A DNA stretch of 64,000 bases from Chryseobacterium salipaludis. GTDB lineage: Bacteria; Bacteroidota; Bacteroidia; Flavobacteriales; Weeksellaceae. The position numbers were made by a program, and so were the translations under genes. The first letter of the stretch is position 1; each line of letters begins with the position of its first letter. Of this stretch, positions 1-7,333 are shown piece by piece. The notes beneath the pieces are model-generated. The model was given only the letters and a program-made list of their open reading frames with translations, searched no databases and had not been told where the DNA came from. Location: NCBI RefSeq assembly GCF_022968825.1, contig NZ_JALHKS010000001.1, forward strand, positions 248,001 through 312,000. Reading direction: 5' to 3'.

Positions 1-307
1 CCAGTGTATCAGAAAGGTAAATAGAAGGCGTTGCCAGAACAATCACATCACAAGCCGAAACCAACTCATTAATATCGGTGGTGACTGCCAGCATATCTGC
101 ATCAAAGGAAACTGAAGTAAGATACGTTGGATTATGGCCCCGCATTTCAATGGCGCCTTTCACATATTCATTCCGTACGCACCAATGCACCTTCTCACTG
201 TTTTCCACCAGCATTTTTACAATGGCCGTTGCGAAACTTCCGCTTCCTACCACGCCTACTTTAATCTGATGGTCAGGTTTCGATCGAGCTGTTTTTTCTT
301 TTTTCAT
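1..307 (-). CDS. gpsA: Glycerol-3-phosphate dehydrogenase [NAD(P)+], N-terminal part
   Basis: The frame opens at an ATG (complement of 305-307) and runs off the left edge of the window, so only about the first 102 residues are seen. After a short basic leader (MKKEKTARSK) comes a Rossmann dinucleotide-binding start, VGVVGSGSFATAI, close to the GxGxxG(S/T)A pattern of GpsA, then WCVRN, and a run ending in a hydrophobic strand with LATPSIYLSD that corresponds to the family's conserved 'AVPS' segment. GpsA reduces dihydroxyacetone phosphate to sn-glycerol 3-phosphate in the cytosol, the entry to phospholipid synthesis. It diverges from the M23 peptidase gene over about 200 bp. Family assignment rests on the N-terminal fold only, but the motif spacing fits well. 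Confidence 0.82.
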   Translation of the reverse strand, partial: MKKEKTARSKPDHQIKVGVVGSGSFATAIVKMLVENSEKVHWCVRNEYVKGAIEMRGHNPTYLTSVSFDADMLAVTTDINELVSACDVIVLATPSIYLSDTL

Positions 308-509
308 AGTTTAAGGTTTATCGCCGCGCGGGTTCCCGGCGGTGCGACGCTGCAAATATATTAAGACTTTATCATAGTACTTGCCAAGGCCAGGCATAGA
401 TGAACAGTAATAGGCGGCAGCAAAATGCTAATATTTATCAGGATTCGTCCTGATCCTTTAAGTTTTTGTAAATTTGCACCGCTTTTTTTGAATTTAAAAT
501 AGATCATTT

Positions 510-1367
510 ATGAAATACCTCTTAGCGCGATTAAAAAATTCCGTGGTCGTCATTGTGCTGCTTTCTGCAGTAATCATTGCACAGGGCCTGCTTATCGGAA
601 AACTTTATGCGGAGAAAGACCATAAAAACTATGCAGTAAATTTAATTCCGGTGCAAACTGAGAAAGACAGTGTGGACTTTGCCGGAATGAAATCGAATTT
701 AACGCTCATCGAACAGTCGGTTCAGCAACTCAACAATTTCCTTGCCGCGAAAAATGTTCCGGCGGTGCAACTTGAGAAGCTTTCCAAGGACAGTTTGCAG
801 AATGCGGTCTACGTAGGCCGCCAAACCCGGCGCTACAGTCAGTATCTGGCGGAGCTGCAGCAAAAATTACAGTTTGTGCCACTTGGTATTCCGGCTGACG
901 GATATATTTCTTCACAATTTGGAAAACGAACCAATCCGATCCCGACCAAAACGGTCTTACTGGCTTCTGTTGCAGCGAAAAACAAAGCGACAGCTTCCGA
1001 CAGTACTTCCACCGGCACAAAAGAACTGAACAATGTCCCGGCCGAAAAGGAACAGATTCAGTTTCACAAGGGACTTGATATTGCGGTTGCGCACGGTTCG
1101 CCAGTTCGCTGCGCGGCAGCAGGTCGTGTTATTTTTGCCGGCTTCAAAGGAGGCTATGGGAACTGCATCATTATTTCACACGGCAACGGTCTGGACACGT
1201 TATACGGCCATCTTTCTGAAATCAATGTAAAAACGAATGATGAAGTCACCGTAAATCAGGTGATTGCCAAATCCGGAAATACAGGACGTTCCACCGGTCC
1301 GCATCTGCATTATGAAGTGCACAAGAATAATAAACCGGTCAATCCGAAGTTATTTTTGAACCTATAA
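510..1367 (+). CDS. M23 family murein endopeptidase
   Basis: 285 residues. An N-terminal hydrophobic segment (about 11-30) acts as signal anchor, followed by a helical linker (30-130) and a C-terminal LytM/M23 domain. The zinc ligands are visible as HKGLD (about 187-191) and the HLHYEV motif near 266, with the usual GYGN, YGHL and GNTGRSTGPHLHYE segments. Proteins of this type cut peptide cross-links in peptidoglycan at the periplasmic side, or serve as scaffolds for it. All expected metal ligands are present, so it is probably active. A TAAATTTG -7 box lies at 469-476, about 35 bp before the ATG. A hairpin follows at 1372-1398, so the gene is probably transcribed alone. Confidence 0.88.
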   Translation: MKYLLARLKNSVVVIVLLSAVIIAQGLLIGKLYAEKDHKNYAVNLIPVQTEKDSVDFAGMKSNLTLIEQSVQQLNNFLAAKNVPAVQLEKLSKDSLQNAVYVGRQTRRYSQYLAELQQKLQFVPLGIPADGYISSQFGKRTNPIPTKTVLLASVAAKNKATASDSTSTGTKELNNVPAEKEQIQFHKGLDIAVAHGSPVRCAAAGRVIFAGFKGGYGNCIIISHGNGLDTLYGHLSEINVKTNDEVTVNQVIAKSGNTGRSTGPHLHYEVHKNNKPVNPKLFLNL

Positions 1368-1371
1368 TACA

Positions 1372-1405
1372 AAGCCGCTCCAGAGTATGAAGCGGCTTCT
1401 TATGT
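1372..1405 (+). terminator. Hairpin terminator after the M23 gene
   Basis: Inverted repeat AAGCCGCT (1372-1379) / AGCGGCTT (1391-1398), loop of 11 nt, followed by a short T-rich stretch. It starts four bases after the stop codon. The T tract is weak, so efficiency is uncertain. Confidence 0.55.
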
Positions 1406-1468
1406 TTTGAAGATATCAGCAAAGATCTTTTTAAGCAAAGAATGATTATCGTACAAAGATAGAACATC

Positions 1469-1771
1469 TTAGGCGAGAATAGAATTCTCCCGGAAAGAGA
1501 AAGAATCTTGTTCTTTCATATCGCCGATGCTAATTAAGCGTACATCGGGCGGAAGAATATGATCGCGGAGGTTTTGCAGAAAGACGCGGCTTCTTTTGCC
1601 GAATATGTCGGTATCAATTACGACTGCAGAAATATCTTCTGATTTACAGATATTGAAAATACTTTCGGTTTCTTTTGGTTTTATGATTTCAAACTGGCGA
1701 CGTTTAAAAAAACGGCGAATTTTAGATAACGGTTTGTTTTCGTGGTCGATAATAAGTACTTTGCTTTTCAT
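1469..1771 (-). CDS. Orphan response-regulator receiver-like protein
   Basis: About 100 residues if the start is the ATG giving MKSKVLIIDHENKP. An in-frame upstream ATG at 1816 would add 15 unconvincing residues. The opening KVLIIDHENK resembles the first strand and acidic pocket of a CheY-like receiver, and SAVVIDTDIFG resembles the strand carrying the phospho-acceptor aspartate. The acidic pair is reduced (DH rather than DD), and the protein is shorter than the usual 120-residue receiver, with no output domain and no histidine kinase nearby. It may be an atypical or degenerate receiver. Its partner and output cannot be told from this window. It sits between the M23 terminator and the tRNA gene, facing the former. 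Confidence 0.55.
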   Translation of the reverse strand: MKSKVLIIDHENKPLSKIRRFFKRRQFEIIKPKETESIFNICKSEDISAVVIDTDIFGKRSRVFLQNLRDHILPPDVRLISIGDMKEQDSFSFRENSILA

Positions 1772-2051
1772 TTCTTTTCCTTTCCGAGGCGGAATCCAAA
1801 AGCATGCCAGAAACAAACTGTCGCTATAATTACCTCAAGGTCAAACCCATGGATGATAAGATAAAATTTTGAAGGTGCAGAATGCAGTCCTAAGATGGCT
1901 ATTATTTCGAATCAGCAACCATATTGCTTTATTGCATACAAGTCGTAATTCTGCAAAATTAAAGAGTAAAGCAGAATGTTATATACCTTTCAAAACAACT
2001 GCCAAAAAGAAAAAGCACCTGCTCAAAAACAGATGCTTTATTATTACCCGG

Positions 2052-2125
2052 TGGCCCCACCTGGGCTCGAACCAGGGACTTGCTGATTATGAGTCAGCTA
2101 CTCTAACCAGCTGAGTTATAGGGCC
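2052..2125 (-). tRNA. tRNA with anticodon CAT (elongator Met or Ile2)
   Basis: On the minus strand a full 74-nt cloverleaf can be drawn: acceptor GGCCCTA pairing with TGGGGCC, D-arm, anticodon stem GCTGA/TCAGC around loop CTCATAA (anticodon at 2089-2091), and T-arm CCTGG-TTCGAGC-CCAGG. The discriminator base is A, and the 3' CCA is not fully encoded (ACC then G). CAT anticodons belong to elongator Met, initiator Met or, when C34 is lysidinylated, Ile2. The normal pair at the end of the acceptor stem argues against initiator. The GGCCC acceptor start resembles Ile2 tRNAs, but I cannot decide between Met and Ile2 from sequence alone. Confidence 0.93.
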
Positions 2126-2202
2126 TATCATCATAACCGTTGCCGGTTATTCATTCAGTTGGGTGTGCAAAAATAATCTTTTTTGCGGACCTGCAAAATA
2201 TT

Positions 2203-2601
2203 TCAGGGTTTTTCCTGGCACAATTCCACCAATACCCCATTGGTGGATTTCGGATGGAGAAAAACAACCAGCTTATTATCGGCACCTTCTTTAGGTTCTT
2301 CGGAAATGAAGATAAACCCACTTGCCTTTAGCCTTTCAATTTCCGCCGAAATGTCTTCCACACCAAATGCAATATGATGGATGCCCTCTCCTCTTTTTTC
2401 AATAAATCTGGCAATGGGGCTGTCCTCACGGCTGGCTTCGAGCAGTTCGATTTTGCTGTCGCCGGCCTCATAAAAGGAAGTGGTAACGCCTTCGCGCTCG
2501 ACCGTTTCCTGTTTGTAAGGCGCTTTTCCCAGAAGGCGGCTAAATACATCTTCGGACAGTCCGAGGTTTTTCACGGCAATGCCGAGGTGTTCAATTTTCA
2601 T
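2203..2601 (-). CDS. mce: Methylmalonyl-CoA epimerase
   Basis: 132 residues starting at the ATG giving MKIEHLGIAVKNL. Longer in-frame extensions run into GC-rich intergenic DNA and are rejected. It is a two-repeat vicinal oxygen chelate fold: HLGIAV at the start (first metal His, residue 5), KIELLEA near 50, HHIAFGVEDI near 75 and VLVELCQ at the end supply the metal ligands in the epimerase arrangement. The enzyme interconverts (R)- and (S)-methylmalonyl-CoA between propionyl-CoA carboxylase and methylmalonyl-CoA mutase. Length and motif spacing match family members. The mutase genes are not in the window, so the assignment rests on sequence alone. It is transcribed away from rbfA. Confidence 0.88.
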   Translation of the reverse strand: MKIEHLGIAVKNLGLSEDVFSRLLGKAPYKQETVEREGVTTSFYEAGDSKIELLEASREDSPIARFIEKRGEGIHHIAFGVEDISAEIERLKASGFIFISEEPKEGADNKLVVFLHPKSTNGVLVELCQEKP

Positions 2602-2794
2602 ATATCTTTCTTTCAAGGGTGGCGTACACCGCGTGAGGGCGGAGTGCATTGTTGGAGCTCTTTTGTGGCGGCACCGCCAGGTGCCGCCACAAAAAGCGAC
2701 TGCACGCAGACCGACCTGCTCCGGACTCCGCTGAGAGGCGGAGGACGGAAAGGGCACGCCCCGGTAATTGAAACAAAAATAGTAAATTTGCCGC
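2602..2794. repeat. GC-rich palindromic intergenic element (copy A)
   Basis: The gap between the divergent mce and rbfA genes is distinctly GC-rich. Its centre is a perfect 15-bp inverted repeat, 2661-2675 against 2680-2694, with a 4-nt loop and TTTT/AAAA on the outer flanks. GC-rich flanks read AGGGCGGAGTGCATTG on the left and GCGACTGCACGCAGACC on the right, and a GGGGCGTGCCC-like string lies near 2753-2763 on the complement. The layout (central palindrome within GC-rich arms) resembles the second element at 60084-60153 and recurrent intergenic elements I recall from flavobacterial genomes. A TAAATTTG -7 box for rbfA lies at 2783-2790, just outside it. Whether it is a mobile REP/MITE-like element, a structured RNA or only a terminator is unknown. 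Confidence 0.55.
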
Positions 2795-3157
2795 ATGAAC
2801 GAAAGCAACAGACAGCGAAAAGTCGCTCAGATTATACGGGAAGATTTTGCCGAATTTTTCCGTAAACAGGCCTCGCAAAGTGCCCAGCAATTTTTGATCA
2901 CCGTTTCGGATGTCCGCGTGACACCCGACCTGAGCATCGCCAAGATTTACCTGAGTGTTTTCCCGGTGGAATACCGCAAAGCAATTATGAAGGAAATCGA
3001 AGAAAACAAATCACAGTACCGCAATTTCCTGGGCCAGAAAATGGGCAAGCAGGTGCGTATCATTCCGGAACTGCAGTTTTACCTGGATACGTCGCTGGAT
3101 GATGTGGAACGCATTGAAAGAGAATTAAAAGGACAAGGCGATAACCCGATTCTTTAA
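2795..3157 (+). CDS. rbfA: 30S ribosome-binding factor A
   Basis: 120 residues, start at the ATG giving MNESNRQRKVAQIIREDF, the standard RbfA opening in which helix 1 carries RxxRVAxxI. ITVSDVRVTPDLSIAKIYLSVF matches the family's beta-strand core, and IIPELQFYLDTSLDD is the conserved 'PeLxFxxDxS' end of the KH-type fold. RbfA binds immature 30S subunits at the 5' end of 16S rRNA during cold adaptation and maturation. It is followed nine bases later by a TTG-started permease gene, so the two are probably co-transcribed, an arrangement I recall from related flavobacteria. Usual length for the family. Confidence 0.93.
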   Translation: MNESNRQRKVAQIIREDFAEFFRKQASQSAQQFLITVSDVRVTPDLSIAKIYLSVFPVEYRKAIMKEIEENKSQYRNFLGQKMGKQVRIIPELQFYLDTSLDDVERIERELKGQGDNPIL

Positions 3158-3166
3158 CTCCTATTC

Positions 3167-4369
3167 TTGAAGAATACTTCTTTTTATATTGCTGCACGGT
3201 ACCTGCTTGCCCGCAAAGGAAGCACGGCAGTTACCTTCATCACCTGGCTGGCGGCGGTGGCGATGCTGGTGGCGGTGGCAGCGATGTTTATTATTATTTC
3301 TGTCTTTTCTGCGCTGGAAGATCTCAATAAAGACCTGATCGCCAATCTCCATGCAGATATAACCATTAAAAGCACCCAGGGGAAAACGCTGCCGAATATC
3401 GCTTCCGCAGAAAAAATTCTGCGTAAGGAAACTGCTGTTGCACATTACTCGAAAGTGATTGAGGAGAAAGCTTATATCAACTTTCACGGAAACGGTGATA
3501 TTGCCATTCTGCGCGGCGTGGATTCTGCCTACACGATGGTGAATCCGGTGAACGAGCACATTCTTTATGGCTCCTATCCCACTTTTAAATATTCCAATGA
3601 AGTCCTGATGGAAAACAAGCTGAACAACCGGCTGACGATTCCCGTAGGAGAAAGTTCGGAGTATGCCAGTGTGATGGTTCCTAAACCCGGTACAGGCATT
3701 ATCAGCAAAGAAGAAGATATTTTCACGAAGCGCGATATTTTTGTATCCGGTGTATTTCCCGGTAATGACCAGCTGGATAACACGATTATTGCACCGTTGG
3801 AATTAGCGCAGGAACTCCTGCAACTCCCTAAAGATGCCGCCTATGAATTTGTAATAAAACTTCACGATCCGGAACAGGCAGATGCGGTGAAACAAAGACT
3901 CCAGCAGCAGCTCGGCAAAAGTTATGACCTGAAAACAAAGCAGGAAGAAAATGCGGCTTTCTGGAAGATGATCAATACCGAGAAACTGTTTATTTATCTA
4001 ATTTTCGCGCTCGTTATTTTCATCACGACTTTTAATCTGGCTGGCGCCATTATTATTCTGCAACTTGACAAGCGCGTGCAAAGCCAAAGCCTGATTTCAC
4101 TGGGAATGGATAAGCGTTCGCTCCGCAATATTTATTTTTATACCGGCTTACTCATCGTCCTTTTCGGGATTATCTGCGGACTGCTTCTAGGCACGGCGGT
4201 GTGTTACTTCCAAATTTCCACGGGCATTTTTAAGGCAGGTGCCAATACAGATCTGGCCTTTCCGGTTCGGGTTACGGCCATCAACTATGTAATTGTGGCC
4301 GGTACAGCCGCAGCTTTCGGTATTGTGGTTGCCCGCGTCTTTTCACGACTTAATAAGTTTGGTTCGTAA
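3167..4369 (+). CDS. FtsX/LolC-E family ABC transporter permease
   Basis: 400 residues starting at TTG (3167-3169), nine bases after the rbfA stop; the first residues, KNTSFYIAARYLLARKG, match the amphipathic start of LolC/LolE-like proteins, so this rare start is preferred. One membrane segment lies near 20-45, then a periplasmic MacB-like domain (about 45-270), then three membrane segments near 275-300, 322-348 and 370-392: the FtsX topology. Such permeases, with a separate ATPase, detach lipoproteins from the inner membrane or drive other envelope processes. No ATPase gene is adjacent. A second family member lies at 45468-46697, so this genome carries at least two. Confidence 0.85.
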   Translation: MKNTSFYIAARYLLARKGSTAVTFITWLAAVAMLVAVAAMFIIISVFSALEDLNKDLIANLHADITIKSTQGKTLPNIASAEKILRKETAVAHYSKVIEEKAYINFHGNGDIAILRGVDSAYTMVNPVNEHILYGSYPTFKYSNEVLMENKLNNRLTIPVGESSEYASVMVPKPGTGIISKEEDIFTKRDIFVSGVFPGNDQLDNTIIAPLELAQELLQLPKDAAYEFVIKLHDPEQADAVKQRLQQQLGKSYDLKTKQEENAAFWKMINTEKLFIYLIFALVIFITTFNLAGAIIILQLDKRVQSQSLISLGMDKRSLRNIYFYTGLLIVLFGIICGLLLGTAVCYFQISTGIFKAGANTDLAFPVRVTAINYVIVAGTAAAFGIVVARVFSRLNKFGS

Positions 4370-4419
4370 GCGGACAGTTCTTGTCGTTTTCGTACTTTTG
4401 TTGCTTAATACTTTTCAAT

Positions 4420-6465
4420 ATGAAAAAACTATCAACTTTTTTGCTTAGCCTGTTTTTCTTGCAGGCTATAGCGCAGATACCAGCTGGATATTACGACGGT
4501 ACAGCAACACTGGCCGGTCCCCAGCTGAAAACAAAACTCAGCCAGATTATCACAAACGGTCATAAAGACAAAGGATATGATGGCTTATACACGGCGTATC
4601 CAACTACTGATACAGACCGCTATTACGAAAACGACGGCACTGTGCTGGATATGTATTCAGAAAATCCTACCGGTCCGGATCCTTATAATTTTCAGCACGG
4701 TAAGAAAAAGTGCGGAAATTATTCCAATGAAGGTGATTGCTATAACCGCGAGCACGTAGTTCCGCAAAGTCTTTTTGGTAAAAAAGCTCCGATGGTTTCC
4801 GATGTTCACCACATACGTCCCACCGACGGAAAAGTAAACGGTATCCGCAGCAATTATCCTTTCGGAAAAGTAGAGTCTGCCACTACTGTAACGAAAAATG
4901 GCAGTAAACTCGGCAGCTCCGGCTCGGCAGGTTTTGGAGGCACTGTGTTTGAGCCTATCGATGAATTCAAAGGCGACGTCGCGCGAATGATCTTTTATTT
5001 TGTGACCCGATATGAAAGTCAACTTTCCAACTTTAACAGCGGTGGCATGCTGGGTGGATCCCCTTACCCTGGCCTGGACAAGTGGGAGTTAAATGTACTT
5101 TTGCAATGGGCGCAACAGGATCCGGTTTCTCCGGCCGAGATCGACAGAAACAATGCTTCCTACACCTTCCAGGGAAACAGAAACCCTTTTATTGACCACC
5201 CAGAATGGATCGACCGGATTTGGGGAACCCAAATTGTTGACAACGACGCACCGACAGCACCAGCAAATTTTGCGGTAAGCGAAGTTACAACCAACAGCGC
5301 TACACTTACCTGGACAGCTTCTACCGATAATATTGGAGTAACAGCATATAAAATTTTTGCAAACGGAGAATTTAAGCAATCAGTCAGCGGCACTACGGCG
5401 GTGGTTACTGGTTTGAATCAGGGAACGGAATACAGCTTTTACGTAATTGCAGCGGATGCAGCCGGCAATGAATCCGCACCTTCAGGCACAGTGACAGCAA
5501 CTACGCTGGTGGATACTGAAGCACCGACGGCCCCAACCAACCTGACTGTAGTAAATACCGGCAGTAATGAGGTGAAAATTCAGTGGACCGCTTCTACCGA
5601 TAATGTAGCTGTAACCGGATATGAAATTTTTGTAAATAATGTTTCTTTTGGCTCCGCTTCCGGGGTAACTGCTACGGTAACAGATCTTCAGCCGCTAACT
5701 ACCTACACGATGTATGTGGTTGCCAAAGATGCCGCCGGCAATGTTTCCGCTGCCAGCAATATGATAACGGTAACCACCGGTGAAGTCGGCACAGATTGCG
5801 GAAGTGAAACTTTTGATAATATTCCTGAAGCGAGCGGAAGTTCGTACACGGTACGCGAATGGTCCAGCAACGGATTGGACTGGACTGCTACCTTTGCGAG
5901 AACTGATCAAACGATTGATGGAAAAGCAATAACGGTGCGTACAGGCTATCTGGAAGTAGAAGATGCGCCCAATGGAATCGGCGATCTTACCGTCACCACG
6001 CAACTTAAATTTGGCGGAACTTCCGGTACATTCAAAGTTTTTGTGAACGACGTGGATACCGGAAAAACTATTCCTTATTCAGCGGCAGTGACAACTACGA
6101 CAATCACAGGAATTAATATTGCCGGCCCGGTTACGATCCGATTGGATAAATCCGGTGACAACAATCGTGTGGCGGTTGATAATATGATGTGGACCTGCTT
6201 TAGCACGATGGGAACTGATGAGTCATCTAAAAACCAGAACGTGCTCAGAGTATATCCGAACCCGGTTCGCAATGGCATTTTGAAACTGGAAGGTGCACAA
6301 CTTGACACCATTAAATCCGTTCAGATTTACGACATGAGCGGAAAACTGATGCAGACCTTGAAACAGCCATTTAAAACATCCAACAGTATTCGTTTGCAGA
6401 ATCTGCCAAAAGGAGTTTATATATTAAAAGCTGATGAACAAAGCACCAAGTTTATTGTTCAGTAA
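4420..6465 (+). CDS. Secreted endonuclease I with FnIII domains and T9SS tail
   Basis: 681 residues from the ATG giving MKKLSTFLLSLFFLQAIAQ, a clear signal peptide. Domains in order: an endonuclease I-type (EndA/NucM) catalytic domain at about 25-270 with the active-site stretch NREHVVPQS and DVHHIRPTDG; two fibronectin type III repeats (about 280-370 and 375-465), each with the WTASTDN-G/A-VT pattern; a beta-rich module (about 470-600); and a type A sorting domain (about 610-681) with VYPNPVRNG and LPKGVYIL. The last is the C-terminal signal for type IX secretion and surface attachment. The protein likely degrades extracellular nucleic acid for nutrients or biofilm turnover. A terminator follows at 6491. 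Confidence 0.9.
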   Translation: MKKLSTFLLSLFFLQAIAQIPAGYYDGTATLAGPQLKTKLSQIITNGHKDKGYDGLYTAYPTTDTDRYYENDGTVLDMYSENPTGPDPYNFQHGKKKCGNYSNEGDCYNREHVVPQSLFGKKAPMVSDVHHIRPTDGKVNGIRSNYPFGKVESATTVTKNGSKLGSSGSAGFGGTVFEPIDEFKGDVARMIFYFVTRYESQLSNFNSGGMLGGSPYPGLDKWELNVLLQWAQQDPVSPAEIDRNNASYTFQGNRNPFIDHPEWIDRIWGTQIVDNDAPTAPANFAVSEVTTNSATLTWTASTDNIGVTAYKIFANGEFKQSVSGTTAVVTGLNQGTEYSFYVIAADAAGNESAPSGTVTATTLVDTEAPTAPTNLTVVNTGSNEVKIQWTASTDNVAVTGYEIFVNNVSFGSASGVTATVTDLQPLTTYTMYVVAKDAAGNVSAASNMITVTTGEVGTDCGSETFDNIPEASGSSYTVREWSSNGLDWTATFARTDQTIDGKAITVRTGYLEVEDAPNGIGDLTVTTQLKFGGTSGTFKVFVNDVDTGKTIPYSAAVTTTTITGINIAGPVTIRLDKSGDNNRVAVDNMMWTCFSTMGTDESSKNQNVLRVYPNPVRNGILKLEGAQLDTIKSVQIYDMSGKLMQTLKQPFKTSNSIRLQNLPKGVYILKADEQSTKFIVQ

Positions 6466-6490
6466 GCGAATCAAAATATTTTAATCTTAA

Positions 6491-6517
6491 GAGACCGGTG
6501 AACTGCCGGTCTTTTTC
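6491..6517 (+). terminator. Rho-independent terminator after the nuclease gene
   Basis: GACCGG (6493-6498) pairs with CCGGTC (6506-6511) around a short loop and is followed by TTTTTCTATTTTTG. It sits between the nuclease stop and aroE. The T tract merges into a TATTTTTG string (6518-6525) that could act as the aroE -7 element. Confidence 0.75.
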
Positions 6518-6530
6518 TATTTTTGTTTTT

Positions 6531-7268
6531 ATGGAAAACACCGTGGAACTTGGGCTGCTTGGCAGAAATATCTCTTATTCCTTTTCAAAAACATTCTTTG
6601 AAAAAAAATTTAAAGACCTTGGATTGAAAGATTATCATTACCGCATTTTTGACAGGGAAAATATTTCTGAAGTTACCTCTCTGTTTTCGAGGGAAAACCT
6701 GCGTGGCTTTAATGTGACGATTCCGTATAAACAACAGATCATCCCCTATCTCGACGAACTGAGCCCGGAAGCACAGGAGATTGGCGCCGTTAATACAGTT
6801 CTTGTTTTTAATGGAAAGAGAAAAGGGTTTAATACAGACGCGTACGGTTTCGAAAAAACATTAATTCAGTCGGGCGGATTAACGCATCAGAAAGCCTTGG
6901 TTCTGGGCGATGGTGGCGCTGCTAAAGCAATACAGTACGTGCTGAGAAAACATAACTTTTCTTTTAAAACAATTAGTCGCAAAGGTACCTTCACTTTTGA
7001 GGATCTTAGTTCTGAGGTCATTTCTGAACACACGTTGGTTATTCAGTGCACACCGGTTGGTACTTTTCCGGATACCGAAAAATCAGTGCCCTTTCCTTTT
7101 GAACATGTTACCAGCGATCATCTGATGATTGATCTTATTTATAACCCGGCGGAAACCCTATTCCTTCGTCAGGCCCGGCTGCGCGGTGCAAAAACCATCA
7201 ACGGTGCCCTGATGTTGGAGCAGCAGGCAGAAAAAGCCTGGGAAATTTGGAACATTGAAAAAAAATAG
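6531..7268 (+). CDS. aroE: Shikimate dehydrogenase
   Basis: 245 residues from the ATG giving MENTVELGLLGRNISYSFSK. The substrate-binding end has the family's S-x-S (SYSFS) and the FNVTIPYKQ segment with the catalytic lysine. GAVNTVL follows, then the NADP-binding part LGDGGAAKAI, matching the GxGGA(A/S) loop, and the family's late segments DLIYNPAET and GALMLEQQAEKAWEIW. The enzyme reduces 3-dehydroshikimate to shikimate in aromatic amino acid synthesis. Length is a little under the E. coli enzyme but usual for Bacteroidetes. No other aro gene is adjacent. Confidence 0.93.
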   Translation: MENTVELGLLGRNISYSFSKTFFEKKFKDLGLKDYHYRIFDRENISEVTSLFSRENLRGFNVTIPYKQQIIPYLDELSPEAQEIGAVNTVLVFNGKRKGFNTDAYGFEKTLIQSGGLTHQKALVLGDGGAAKAIQYVLRKHNFSFKTISRKGTFTFEDLSSEVISEHTLVIQCTPVGTFPDTEKSVPFPFEHVTSDHLMIDLIYNPAETLFLRQARLRGAKTINGALMLEQQAEKAWEIWNIEKK

Positions 7269-7333
7269 GTTAATTTAGGCGGTAGATTGCCATCAACCCC
7301 AGGCATTTAATGCCTGATTATAAAAAGTTTGCT

